Source: an uncultured Acidimicrobiaceae bacterium
GTDB taxonomy: Bacteria; Actinomycetota; Acidimicrobiia; Acidimicrobiales; Bog-793
Reading direction: 5' to 3'
NCBI GenBank assembly: GCA_903907185.1
Contig: CAIVND010000242.1
Location: 1-13,456 of the forward strand
Length of the DNA: 13,456 nucleotides
Both the position numbers and the translations under genes were made by a program. Each line of letters begins with the position of its first letter. Position 1 is the first letter of the stretch. The notes below the pieces were generated by a model. That model was not told the origin of the DNA, made no database searches, and saw nothing but the letters and a program-made list of their open reading frames with translations. This document shows positions 6,733 through 12,570 of the stretch, piece by piece.

Positions 6733-6935
6733 GTGGGCGGCAGATCCGTCTCTGGCCGATCTTGTTCGGCGACGTGCCATCCTGCACTTGAGGTGCTGCG
6801 CGACTCGTAAAAGACACAGCCGTCAGGACAGGCGAAAGGAACCTGCTCACTCGCGCCAAGGCGACAGCGTTCGATCCGCTCTCTGCCGCGCACCGTCTGC
6901 ATGACGTAGTGCCGACAGTCCTCCTGAATCGCCAC
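6726..6935 (-). CDS. Small four-cysteine protein, function unknown
   Basis: A 69-residue protein I do not assign to a named family, though I recall similar small proteins in other actinobacteria. The conserved-looking core is EDCRHY, ERCRLGA, then FACPDGCVFYE, giving cysteines at 7, 24, 36 and 40 (C-x16-C-x11-C-x3-C), a plausible zinc or Fe-S site. No signal peptide or membrane segment is present. The GTG start is five bases after the stop of the PAC2 gene, so the two are one operon. There is no convincing Shine-Dalgarno, which suggests translational coupling. The next in-frame ATG would remove the first cysteine, so GTG 6935 is preferred. That it is a real gene rests on the operon position and the cysteine pattern. 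Confidence 0.65.
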   Translation of the reverse strand: MAIQEDCRHYVMQTVRGRERIERCRLGASEQVPFACPDGCVFYESRSTSSAGWHVAEQDRPETDLPPTS

Positions 6936-6940
6936 TGCAG

Positions 6941-7882
6941 CTAGCCCTCTTGTCCGCCGTGGAGGTAACGTTCAATCTCTTCGGCAAGCCCATCAGATGA
7001 GACCTCTTCGTCCTCAGCAGCTTCAAGCTCACGAATGCGTTCGACGTAGGCAGCGACGTTTTCGTCCTCAGCGACGAGTTCGTTCATGCGCATCTCATAG
7101 TCGGTGGCCTCAACTTCAAGTTCCGCCATGTCCACAAATCGTTCAGCGAGCGTCGTCGCGACGCGTGTCAGCGCGAGTGCAGCCTTTGGTGCCACCGGTA
7201 AGGAATAGCAGGGAACGCTCGCCCACACAGACACCGAGGGAATCTTGATCTGAGAGAGTGCACCAGCGAGCACACCAAGAATGCCGGTTGGCCCCTCATA
7301 GAGCGACTGGGAGATTCCATGCTCGTCGGCGACGGCTGGGTCATGAGTCGTGGCATTGATGGGAACATTGCCGGTGTGAGTGATCTCGCCAAGGTAGGCA
7401 CCGAGCATGATGACGCGTTCGACCTTGAGACTCTTCGCCAGTTCAATAAAGGCCTCGCAGTAGGTGCGCCACCGAAGTTGAGGCTCTGATCCACTGACCA
7501 AGATCACGTCGTTACCCATGCCGCCCGCTGTCGCGAGCGAGAAGGAGGTCACTGGCCAGGTGATCGATCGGGTGCCATCAGGGCCGAGACGAACCTCAGG
7601 GCGAACCTCGGTGAAATCAAAGAACTCCTCGGGATCGATCTCTGCAAAGGGGACCGCGGACCAGGCTCGCTCAAGGAAGTTTGCGGAGTAGGAGGCTGCC
7701 TCACCGGCATCATTCCAGCCCTCGAAGGCAACGATCATTACCGGGTGGTGGAGTGGAGGAACCTCGTTCTCCTCCTTCGACCGGAATTTCGCAAAGATAC
7801 GACTGACCGGTGAGAGACGGGTCGACGGATCCTCCGAACTAGGCCCCTTCGCGGCAAGGAGAGGATCTTCGTCAGCGCTCAC
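6941..7882 (-). CDS. PAC2 family protein (proteasome assembly chaperone-like)
   Basis: A 313-residue PAC2-domain protein, related to eukaryotic proteasome assembly chaperone 2 and common in actinobacteria; its bacterial role is not settled. The domain begins at PVMIVAFEGWNDAGEAAS (about residues 47-64) and continues through VIMLGAYLGEITHTG and the GPTGILGVLAGAL segment to VPCYSLPVAPKAALAL. The C-terminus (about 245-313) is an acidic, charged helical tail. GTG 7882 is chosen because longer versions would run through the divergent acetyltransferase gene and no other start codon lies between it and the domain. TAGGCT stands seven bases before it, a leaderless arrangement. The first 45 residues are low in conservation and may be a flexible extension. 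It is followed at once by the four-cysteine gene. Confidence 0.85.
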   Translation of the reverse strand: MSADEDPLLAAKGPSSEDPSTRLSPVSRIFAKFRSKEENEVPPLHHPVMIVAFEGWNDAGEAASYSANFLERAWSAVPFAEIDPEEFFDFTEVRPEVRLGPDGTRSITWPVTSFSLATAGGMGNDVILVSGSEPQLRWRTYCEAFIELAKSLKVERVIMLGAYLGEITHTGNVPINATTHDPAVADEHGISQSLYEGPTGILGVLAGALSQIKIPSVSVWASVPCYSLPVAPKAALALTRVATTLAERFVDMAELEVEATDYEMRMNELVAEDENVAAYVERIRELEAAEDEEVSSDGLAEEIERYLHGGQEG

Positions 7883-7895
7883 AAAGGTGAGCCTA
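7883..7895 (-). promoter_or_regulatory. -10 box of the PAC2 gene, leaderless arrangement
   Basis: On the minus strand, TAGGCT (7890-7895) is followed by seven bases and then the GTG start at 7882. It shares the 83-bp divergent region with the GNAT promoter. The -35 is not recognisable. An AGGAGGAGG tract lies further upstream, too far from the GTG to act as its ribosome site. Confidence 0.4.
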
Positions 7896-7953
7896 ATAGC
7901 TAGGCCACCTCCTCCTGCGGTCAAAGTGGCGGACAGATCTTGTTCCTCAGCCG

Positions 7954-7965
7954 TACACTTGCGCG
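7954..7965 (+). promoter_or_regulatory. -10 box of the GNAT gene, leaderless arrangement
   Basis: TACACT (7954-7959), six bases, then GTG at 7966. This is the same box and spacing as hemQ. CGGACA at 7930-7935 (18-base spacing) is a possible weak -35. Confidence 0.6.
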
Positions 7966-8412
7966 GTGAGCGAAACACCGATCGAGTTGGAGCGAGTGCT
8001 GAGTCCAACTCAAGAGCACGTTGAAGCATTCGCCCACTTGCTCCCCCAACTCTCTCAGGCCGAGCCACCGACCTTGGCTGAGCTGACCGAGATCACCGAC
8101 AACCGAGCGACCTACGTGTTTGTTGCGCGCCAAGACGGAAAGATCGTCGGAAGTCTCTGCCTGGCTACCTTTGCCATCCCAACGGGGCTGCGTGCCTGGA
8201 TCGAAGACGTTGTCGTCGACGAAGCCGGTCGTGGCAAGGGCATCGGTGCAGCACTCATCCGTCATGCTGTCGCGACGGCGACCGGGCTGGGTGCCGTGAG
8301 CATCGATCTCACCTCTCGGCCGACCCGTGTCGACGCAAACCGTCTCTACCAGCGACTTGGTTTCCAACCTCGAGAGACAAACGTCTACCGCCACGTCCGA
8401 TCGACGGAGTGA
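7966..8412 (+). CDS. GNAT family N-acetyltransferase
   Basis: A 148-residue single-domain acetyltransferase using acetyl-CoA; the substrate is unknown. Motif A is clear: IEDVVVDEAGRGKGIGAALI, with the pyrophosphate-binding loop R89-G-K-G-I-G94. YVFVARQDGKIVGSLCL before it is the typical strand pair, and the end ANRLYQRLGFQPRETNVYR is motif B, with the usual Tyr. It is divergent from the PAC2 gene with 83 bases between them. It begins at a GTG with a leaderless-type box. The stop codon lies inside a short tandem duplication, so the end of the gene has been duplicated into the downstream space. Confidence 0.88.
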   Translation: MSETPIELERVLSPTQEHVEAFAHLLPQLSQAEPPTLAELTEITDNRATYVFVARQDGKIVGSLCLATFAIPTGLRAWIEDVVVDEAGRGKGIGAALIRHAVATATGLGAVSIDLTSRPTRVDANRLYQRLGFQPRETNVYRHVRSTE

Positions 8413-8440
8413 TCCACCAATTCGGAGTGATCCACCAGCA
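8405..8440. repeat. 18-bp tandem duplication over the GNAT stop codon
   Basis: CGGAGTGATCCACCA occurs at 8405-8419 and again at 8423-8437, an 18-base period with the last three bases diverged. The first copy contains the GNAT stop; the second lies wholly downstream. It looks like a replication-slippage event with no effect on the protein. The rest of the gap to 8536 holds nothing I can recognise. Confidence 0.8.
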
Positions 8441-8536
8441 ATAGTGCACGCTCAAGACGAGGCGATCAGATGATCAGTCTTGGTCGCCAAAGGCGAGGAA
8501 CCGGCCGACGCCGGACCGTTTAGATCTCGTGCTTCG

Positions 8537-9013
8537 TCAACATCTTTTGCCCATTGTCACTTCGACAGTTGCGTTCGAGTCACTACAGCAAGACTGACCG
8601 GCCACTGCATCAGCGCCAGTCAACGCGAGTTCCGGAGAATCCTCAAGGACGGTATAGAACTCCCAAGCGGCATCGTTCGGACCCGATACCCAGAACTTGT
8701 CTTGGAGGGCATAACAACAGGTTGCCTCCTCTCGACTGGACAACTCAAGACCTTCAGCTCTCAGTCGATCTTGGGTCGACATGACCTCATCGGTTGTCGC
8801 GACTTCAACTCCGAGGTGGTTGAGTGACGTGGCAAAACCCTCACCTTGCTGCGACTGATCTTCGAAGAGCACCAACTTGAGTGGCGGATCCTCAATGGCA
8901 AAGTTGGCATAGCCGGGGCGGCGCTTCGCGGGAGAGGTTCCAAAAAGCCTTTCGTAGAACTCCACAGCACTGTCGATATCGCTGACATTCAGGGCGAGCT
9001 GGACTCGGGACAT
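8537..9013 (-). CDS. arsI: ArsI-type C-As lyase (CadI/ArsI family, VOC fold)
   Basis: An Fe(II)-dependent dioxygenase of the vicinal-oxygen-chelate fold that cleaves the carbon-arsenic bond of trivalent methylarsenicals, giving arsenite. Of 158 residues, the family signature is strong: RVQLALNVSDIDSAVEFY, GYANFAIEDPPLKLVLFE, LNHLGVEV, CCYALQDKFWV and WEFY. Expected metal ligands are Q5, H66 and E118, and the arsenic-binding vicinal pair is C99-C100, matching the Thermomonospora enzyme as I remember it. A C-terminal tail with CC and a final C could bind further thiol-reactive metal. GAAGGAG (9021-9027) precedes the ATG. Upstream lie two copies of the box that also precedes arsR, so it belongs to the ArsR regulon. 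The relative CadI (cadmium-induced) is the alternative name. Confidence 0.9.
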   Translation of the reverse strand: MSRVQLALNVSDIDSAVEFYERLFGTSPAKRRPGYANFAIEDPPLKLVLFEDQSQQGEGFATSLNHLGVEVATTDEVMSTQDRLRAEGLELSSREEATCCYALQDKFWVSGPNDAAWEFYTVLEDSPELALTGADAVAGQSCCSDSNATVEVTMGKRC

Positions 9014-9031
9014 GGGCTACTCCTTCTATAC

Positions 9032-9049
9032 ATTGATACTTGTCAATAT
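9032..9049. promoter_or_regulatory. ArsR box 1 of arsI
   Basis: ATTGATACTTGTCAATAT, with inner inverted repeat ATTGA/TCAAT. It covers the predicted arsI transcription start. It matches the box before arsR at 12398-12415 in 14 of 18 positions and box 2 in 15 of 18. Confidence 0.75.
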
Positions 9050-9078
9050 ATCCTAGGCCATACATTGATAAGTGTCTA
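9050..9078 (-). promoter_or_regulatory. Promoter of arsI
   Basis: Read on the minus strand, TAGACA (9073-9078) and TAGGAT (9050-9055) are separated by 17 bases. Start of transcription is expected near 9043, inside ArsR box 1, while box 2 covers the -35. A bound repressor would therefore block polymerase at both ends. A TATAGA closer to the gene (9023-9028) is a less likely -10. Confidence 0.6.
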
Positions 9079-9081
9079 TAT
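9064..9081. promoter_or_regulatory. ArsR box 2 of arsI
   Basis: ATTGATAAGTGTCTATAT, the second copy of the box, starting 32 bases (about three helical turns) from box 1, so two dimers would sit on the same DNA face. It overlaps the predicted -35 of arsI. Confidence 0.68.
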
Positions 9082-9183
9082 GAATGGAACTTGCCCCACT
9101 TCCTCCCGACGTGTCGTTTCCACCGTCCACCGTTAGGACCGCTCGAACGAACCTATCCTTGGCTCAACGCAACGGGAGGACCC

Positions 9184-9807
9184 ATGACTGATTACACCGC
9201 CTTCGCTGAACTTTCTCCGACTGCCTTTGCCAATGTGGTGACCCAAGATCGCGTCGTCGATCTAGGTATCCACCCGCTGTGGTCGGGGATGGCTCGTATC
9301 GCTGGGCCTGCCTATACCGTCCGATGCCCAGCGGGAGACAATCTCATGTTGCATGCGGCGATCTACCGCGCATCTCCTGGTTCGATTGTCGTTGTCGAGG
9401 CTGGCGATACCAAATATGCAGTGGCAGGAGGCAACGTCTGTGCCGTCGCACAGCTCCACGGGATCGCGGCATTCCTCGTTGACGGGGTCATTCGCGATGT
9501 GGCCGAGTCGCGCGAGAACGGGTTCCCAATCTTTGCTCGCGGCGTCGTTCCGATCCCTGGAGCAAAAGAGACCCTCGGCGAGCTGAATGTCCCTATTGTC
9601 TGCGGCGGTGTCCGTGTCTCTCCCGGTGACATCGTCGTCGCCGATGAGGAGGGCATTGTCATCATTGAACGAGACAAGAGCCAAGAGGTACTCGAGCGAG
9701 CGCAGGCGATCGCGGCCGTCGAGGCGACAACCTCGCTTGAAAGCTGGGAGTCCGCGCATACGGTAAAGATCGAACAACTCCTCAGAGAGAAGGGATTCAC
9801 CGGCTAA
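9184..9807 (+). CDS. RraA / HMG-aldolase family protein
   Basis: A 207-residue protein of the RraA-like fold, which includes 4-hydroxy-4-methyl-2-oxoglutarate aldolase, oxaloacetate decarboxylase and the RNase E inhibitor RraA. The aldolase motif G-x20-R-D-x2-E is complete: G83, R104, D105, E108 in DGVIRDVAES. This means a divalent-metal site for pyruvate-type substrates and argues for an enzyme rather than a pure RNase E inhibitor. The GDIVVADEEGIVII segment near 160 is also typical. ATG 9184 follows GGGAGGA (9174-9180), and a TATCCT box lies at 9154-9159. Its actual substrate cannot be told from the context. It is often misannotated as a menaquinone methyltransferase; no SAM-binding motif is present. 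Confidence 0.85.
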   Translation: MTDYTAFAELSPTAFANVVTQDRVVDLGIHPLWSGMARIAGPAYTVRCPAGDNLMLHAAIYRASPGSIVVVEAGDTKYAVAGGNVCAVAQLHGIAAFLVDGVIRDVAESRENGFPIFARGVVPIPGAKETLGELNVPIVCGGVRVSPGDIVVADEEGIVIIERDKSQEVLERAQAIAAVEATTSLESWESAHTVKIEQLLREKGFTG

Positions 9808-9849
9808 CACCGCACGTTCACTCGACCGTAGGGTGGATAGCGATGACGA

Positions 9850-9861
9850 TACGCTGCGAGG
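9850..9861 (+). promoter_or_regulatory. -10 box of the DCC gene, leaderless arrangement
   Basis: TACGCT (9850-9855), six bases, then the GTG start at 9862: the third plus-strand case of this spacing. It gives the DCC and GDT1 genes their own start point besides readthrough from the RraA-like gene. Confidence 0.5.
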
Positions 9862-10263
9862 GTGTCTTCGGGTCTTTCAAAAAAACTCATCTACGACGGA
9901 AGCTGTGGGTTTTGCACAAATGCTGCACAGTGGCTCAACCGGCGGATCCGCGATACGTACTTGAGCGTAGAGGCATCACAGGAGATCACCGACTCCGAGC
10001 TCACCGAGCTTGGGCTTACACGGGCTGAGGTCAACGCCGCTCTCTGGTTCGTCGATGGTCACCATCACTACCGCCGATCACACGCTGTTGCACGCGCACT
10101 TCGGTCCACCAAACCACCGCTCTCGATTCTTGGGCTGGCCCTTGATCTGCCACCGCTGCGCTGGATCTTTGCCGTTATCTACTGGTTCGTGGCAAAGAAC
10201 CGTCACCGACTCCCTGGTGGAACTCCCCAATGTGCAGCCAATGGAATAGTGACTCCTCGATGA
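9862..10263 (+). CDS. DCC family thiol-disulfide protein (DUF393)
   Basis: A 133-residue protein of the DCC/DUF393 family, thioredoxin-like proteins with a CxxC near the N-terminus. LIYDGSCGFCTNAAQWL contains the defining DGxCxFC (C15, C18). HHHYRRSHAVARAL and the C-terminal YWFVAKNRHRLPGG are also family features. A hydrophobic stretch at about 95-115 (LGLALDLPPLRWIFAVIYWFV) may lie on the membrane. It is presumed to be a redox protein; the partner is unknown. It begins at GTG 9862, six bases after a TACGCT box. It is followed after 19 bases by the GDT1 transporter gene, so the two are probably co-transcribed. Confidence 0.82.
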   Translation: MSSGLSKKLIYDGSCGFCTNAAQWLNRRIRDTYLSVEASQEITDSELTELGLTRAEVNAALWFVDGHHHYRRSHAVARALRSTKPPLSILGLALDLPPLRWIFAVIYWFVAKNRHRLPGGTPQCAANGIVTPR

Positions 10264-10282
10264 TCGATAGCCAAAAGACCGT

Positions 10283-10879
10283 ATGAACTTCGCAATCGCG
10301 CTTGCCGTCTTTCCGGTCATCTTCATTGGTGAGTTACCCGACAAAACGATGTTCGCCTCACTGGTTTTGGCAACCAAGGGAAGACCGTTGTCAGTCTGGC
10401 TCGGAGCATCTGTGGCTTTCGCCCTGCACGTTGTGATCGCCATCTCGATTGGAACCGCAATCTTTCGACTTCTTCCGCATCGGGCGGTCAATGGAATCGT
10501 CTCGGTACTGTTCTTTCTTGGCGCCTATCTCGCCATCCGAGAATCGCTTCATGAGAGCGAGTTTGAAGAACGCGAGGAAGAGCTCGTCGAGACAGAGATA
10601 CGCACCCACCGCCAGACGTTCATCGCGGCGTTTATTGTGATCTTCCTCGCAGAGTGGGGTGACCTGACTCAGATACTGACCGCGAACCTTGCGGCCCGTT
10701 ATCACGCTCCTGTCGAGGTTGGACTCGGATCGGTCCTTGCACTGTGGAGTGTCGCAGGCATCGCCGTCATCGGGGGAAGTAGCTTGACCCGCTTCATTAA
10801 CCCCGCGAAGTTGCGCATCGTCACCGCGATCGTTCTAATCGTGCTCGGGATAATCACCGCAGTGCTTGCGATCCGTTGA
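10283..10879 (+). CDS. GDT1/TMEM165 (UPF0016) family membrane transporter
   Basis: A 198-residue integral membrane protein of the GDT1/TMEM165 family, cation exporters acting on Mn2+ or Ca2+. It has two homologous halves of about three membrane segments each, joined by a charged loop (about 87-110, rich in Glu). Each half carries the family signature E-x-G-D-K/R-T/S: E17-L-P-D-K-T22 and E124-W-G-D-L-T129. The Pro in the first and the Leu in the second depart from the strict consensus, although I recall ELPDKT in other actinobacteria. The key acidic pairs are kept. The start has no Shine-Dalgarno and follows the DCC stop by 19 bases. No Mn riboswitch (yybP-ykoY) fits in that gap, so metal control, if any, is elsewhere. 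Confidence 0.88.
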   Translation: MNFAIALAVFPVIFIGELPDKTMFASLVLATKGRPLSVWLGASVAFALHVVIAISIGTAIFRLLPHRAVNGIVSVLFFLGAYLAIRESLHESEFEEREEELVETEIRTHRQTFIAAFIVIFLAEWGDLTQILTANLAARYHAPVEVGLGSVLALWSVAGIAVIGGSSLTRFINPAKLRIVTAIVLIVLGIITAVLAIR

Positions 10880-10946
10880 CCGATCTCACCCTTTCAAGAG
10901 CGTCCCGTTAAAGAGCACTGATTCAAAAAGACTCTGATTCAAGACC

Positions 10947-10967
10947 ATGAGCCTTACTCTGGCTCAT
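10947..10967. terminator. Weak hairpin at the 3' end of arsC
   Basis: ATGAGCC (10947-10953) pairs with GGCTCAT (10961-10967) around a seven-base loop that contains the arsC stop. It lies between the convergent GDT1 and arsC genes. No T-run follows, so a terminator role is uncertain. Confidence 0.3.
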
Positions 10968-11370
10968 CTCCACCGAGGAGCTGGTCACAGAGCAGCTGAG
11001 TGCGGCGATCGATCCCGTCGACGATCGAGCGGACAACCTCGATGGTCTGTCCGCTCGGATCCACAAGGTCCCAATCTTCGTAGCGCTTTCCCGGAAAGTG
11101 TGGGCAGGCGTCACCACATCCCATCGTGATCGCTACATCGGCCTCACGTGCCATCTCGTAGGTGAGGAGCTTCGGCTGTTCGCCACGTGCATCGATTCCT
11201 CGCTCGTGAAGAACTTCAACCACCATCTGATTGACCTCATTCGACGGTTCAGATCCGGCCGAGCGAACATCGATATTCCCCATCGCATAATGGTCAAGTA
11301 ACAGACGCGCAGCCATACTCCGGCCAGCATTGTGAATGCAGACAAACAGGACGATCGGCCGGTCACTCAT
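10954..11370 (-). CDS. arsC: Arsenate reductase (low-molecular-weight phosphatase type)
   Basis: Reduces arsenate to arsenite using thiols from thioredoxin or mycothiol. The 138-residue protein shows the phosphatase-like P-loop VLFVCIHNAGRS with catalytic C11 and R17 (C-x5-R). It also has TMGCGDACPHFPG with C85 and C89, which can relay the disulfide, and the Asp loop YEDWDLVDP. Two candidate resolving cysteines favour a thioredoxin-type mechanism, but mycothiol use cannot be excluded in an actinobacterium. It overlaps the end of aqpS by eight bases and is the last gene of arsR-aqpS-arsC. The arsenite it makes would leave through the aquaglyceroporin encoded next to it. Confidence 0.93.
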   Translation of the reverse strand: MSDRPIVLFVCIHNAGRSMAARLLLDHYAMGNIDVRSAGSEPSNEVNQMVVEVLHERGIDARGEQPKLLTYEMAREADVAITMGCGDACPHFPGKRYEDWDLVDPSGQTIEVVRSIVDGIDRRTQLLCDQLLGGDEPE

Positions 11371-12046
11371 GGGTCACCATCGGCATGAAGAGGTACTTGA
11401 TCACACCGAACGCGAGAAGCCCCCCGACACACTGCATCGAGACAAAGACGGGAACAGACGACGGTGCAATTCCAGCGAAGGTATTAGAGAACATTCGTCC
11501 AACGGTGATCGCGGGATTGGCAAAGCTGGTCGAACTCGTGAAGAAGTACGCAGCACCGATGTAGGCGGCAACGGCACTCGCTATTCGCGATTCGTTGCCA
11601 TTTTTTAGTAGGCCAAAGATCACCATCATCAAACCAAAGGTGGCTACCACCTCACCGAGACCGTGGGGTGCGCTCGCACGATGATGGACGGAGAGACTGA
11701 CCGTACTAAGACCAAACATTGCGTTTGCAAGCAGCGCTCCACAGATGCAGCCAGCCGTCTGAACGAGCGTGTAGGCGCCCACCATCGACCACCGCATCCG
11801 TCCAAATATCGCATCAAGCACGGAGACGATGGGATTGAAATGTGCTCCCGAGACCGGTCCGAAAAGGGTGATAAGTACGTAAAGTCCCCCCACTGTGGCA
11901 GCCGTGTTCTCTACTAACTCCAAGCCAATGTCATTTGGCGAGAGCTGGGCGGCTGCGATTCCTGAACCGATCACTACCGCAGCAAGCAACATCGATCCAA
12001 GAAACTCCGCCAAAAGAGGGCGGCTCACTGTCCCTTCATGGCTCAT
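11363..12046 (-). CDS. aqpS: Aquaglyceroporin of the arsenic operon (AqpS-like)
   Basis: A 227-residue MIP-family channel with six membrane segments and two half-helices. The first NPA box is altered to NPI (AHFNPIVS, about residues 69-76). The second is intact, FANPAITVGRMFSNTFAGIAP, including the filter Arg. Placement between arsR and arsC is the arrangement known from Sinorhizobium meliloti, where AqpS lets arsenite made inside the cell flow out down its gradient in place of an ArsB or Acr3 pump. ATG 12046 overlaps the arsR stop (ATGA), with AGGTGA as Shine-Dalgarno. The longer open frame upstream only overlaps arsR and is not used. No ArsB or Acr3 pump is in the window. Confidence 0.9.
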   Translation of the reverse strand: MSHEGTVSRPLLAEFLGSMLLAAVVIGSGIAAAQLSPNDIGLELVENTAATVGGLYVLITLFGPVSGAHFNPIVSVLDAIFGRMRWSMVGAYTLVQTAGCICGALLANAMFGLSTVSLSVHHRASAPHGLGEVVATFGLMMVIFGLLKNGNESRIASAVAAYIGAAYFFTSSTSFANPAITVGRMFSNTFAGIAPSSVPVFVSMQCVGGLLAFGVIKYLFMPMVTHE

Positions 12047-12384
12047 CTCTGGTTCACCTGCTCGTCCAATTGAAGAGCGGACTGAACAGAGGCAATCCGA
12101 GCGCGGTCCGCTCGCCAATAGACCCAGCGTCCTCGCCGTTCGCCGATGATGAGTCCAAGATCCGCGAGGATGCGTGTGTGATGTGAGATCGTTGGCTGAC
12201 TTCGACCGAGCGGCTCTTCGAGGTTGCAGCTACACACCTCTTCCTCCGCCACGATGAGCGAGAGCAAGCGGAGCCGGGTCGGGTCCGCAAGACCCGCAAA
12301 CAGGTCAGCGAGCTCGGTGGCGGTCGCCTCGCTCATCACGTGGGTGGAAAAGGCCGGACAGCAGGCAGGATCAGGCGTTGGCAT
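12043..12384 (-). CDS. arsR: ArsR family arsenic-responsive repressor
   Basis: A 113-residue winged-helix repressor of the ArsR/SmtB family, released from DNA by arsenite. The HTH is LADPTRLRLLSLIVAEEEVCSCNLEEPLGRSQPTISHHTRIL (shown across about residues 32-74; recognition helix QPTISHHTRIL). Cysteines are C8-C9 at the N-terminus and C51, C53 in VCSCN. E. coli ArsR uses three cysteines in one helix (CVCDLC); here the third is replaced by Glu. The N-terminal CC instead resembles the Corynebacterium type, where arsenite bridges the N-terminal pair of one subunit and a cysteine of the other. The ATG at 12384 keeps this CC and sits six bases after TATACT. It leads the arsR-aqpS-arsC operon and probably also controls arsI. 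Confidence 0.93.
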   Translation of the reverse strand: MPTPDPACCPAFSTHVMSEATATELADLFAGLADPTRLRLLSLIVAEEEVCSCNLEEPLGRSQPTISHHTRILADLGLIIGERRGRWVYWRADRARIASVQSALQLDEQVNQR

Positions 12385-12396
12385 CTATCTAGTATA
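12385..12396 (-). promoter_or_regulatory. -10 box of arsR, leaderless arrangement
   Basis: On the minus strand TATACT (12391-12396) is followed by six bases and the ATG at 12384, giving a leaderless arsR-aqpS-arsC transcript. The ArsR box lies two bases upstream of it, in the -10/-35 spacer. Confidence 0.65.
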
Positions 12397-12397
12397 A

Positions 12398-12415
12398 ATC
12401 GATGATTGTCAATAT
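12398..12415. promoter_or_regulatory. ArsR box of the arsR-aqpS-arsC operon
   Basis: ATCGATGATTGTCAATAT, the same motif as the two arsI boxes (shared pattern ATyGATnnnTGTCwATAT). It lies between the -10 and the -35 region of arsR, so ArsR would repress its own operon. Confidence 0.75.
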
Positions 12416-12513
12416 GAAAAGTTGACATGGCGACTTGTCCCAAATGGGTATTCCAGCGATCCCTCCGTCCCCGCGCGGCCACACCCGGTTTCTCTTAATT
12501 GGGTGATCCGGCG

Positions 12514-12519
12514 TAGGAT
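12514..12519 (+). promoter_or_regulatory. Possible -10 box of the citrate synthase gene
   Basis: TAGGAT, 51 bases before the GTG. No good -35 stands at the right distance. TTGACA at 12422-12427 has no -10 at a usual spacing. The 186-base gap between arsR and this gene holds otherwise only the arsR promoter and box. Confidence 0.3.
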
Positions 12520-12570
12520 CATGAGAGCCCGCTCTGTGGCGAATCATTGAGTCCGAGGAGAACGCTAAAA

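Noticed and set aside
8480..8827. 115-codon plus-strand open frame opposite arsI
   Set aside because: It is antisense to a gene with all catalytic residues in place; no Shine-Dalgarno and no family pattern.
9040..9183. N-terminal extension of the RraA-like gene starting at 9040
   Set aside because: It would be translated across the arsI promoter and ArsR boxes. The ATG at 9184 has GGGAGGA just before it and matches the family N-terminus.
10264..10282. Possible yybP-ykoY manganese riboswitch before the GDT1 gene
   Set aside because: Only 19 bases separate it from the DCC gene, and no aptamer motif is present there or in the end of the DCC gene.
12047..12118. Longer aqpS start at 12118
   Set aside because: It only adds out-of-frame arsR sequence. 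ATG 12046 gives the usual four-base overlap and a Shine-Dalgarno.
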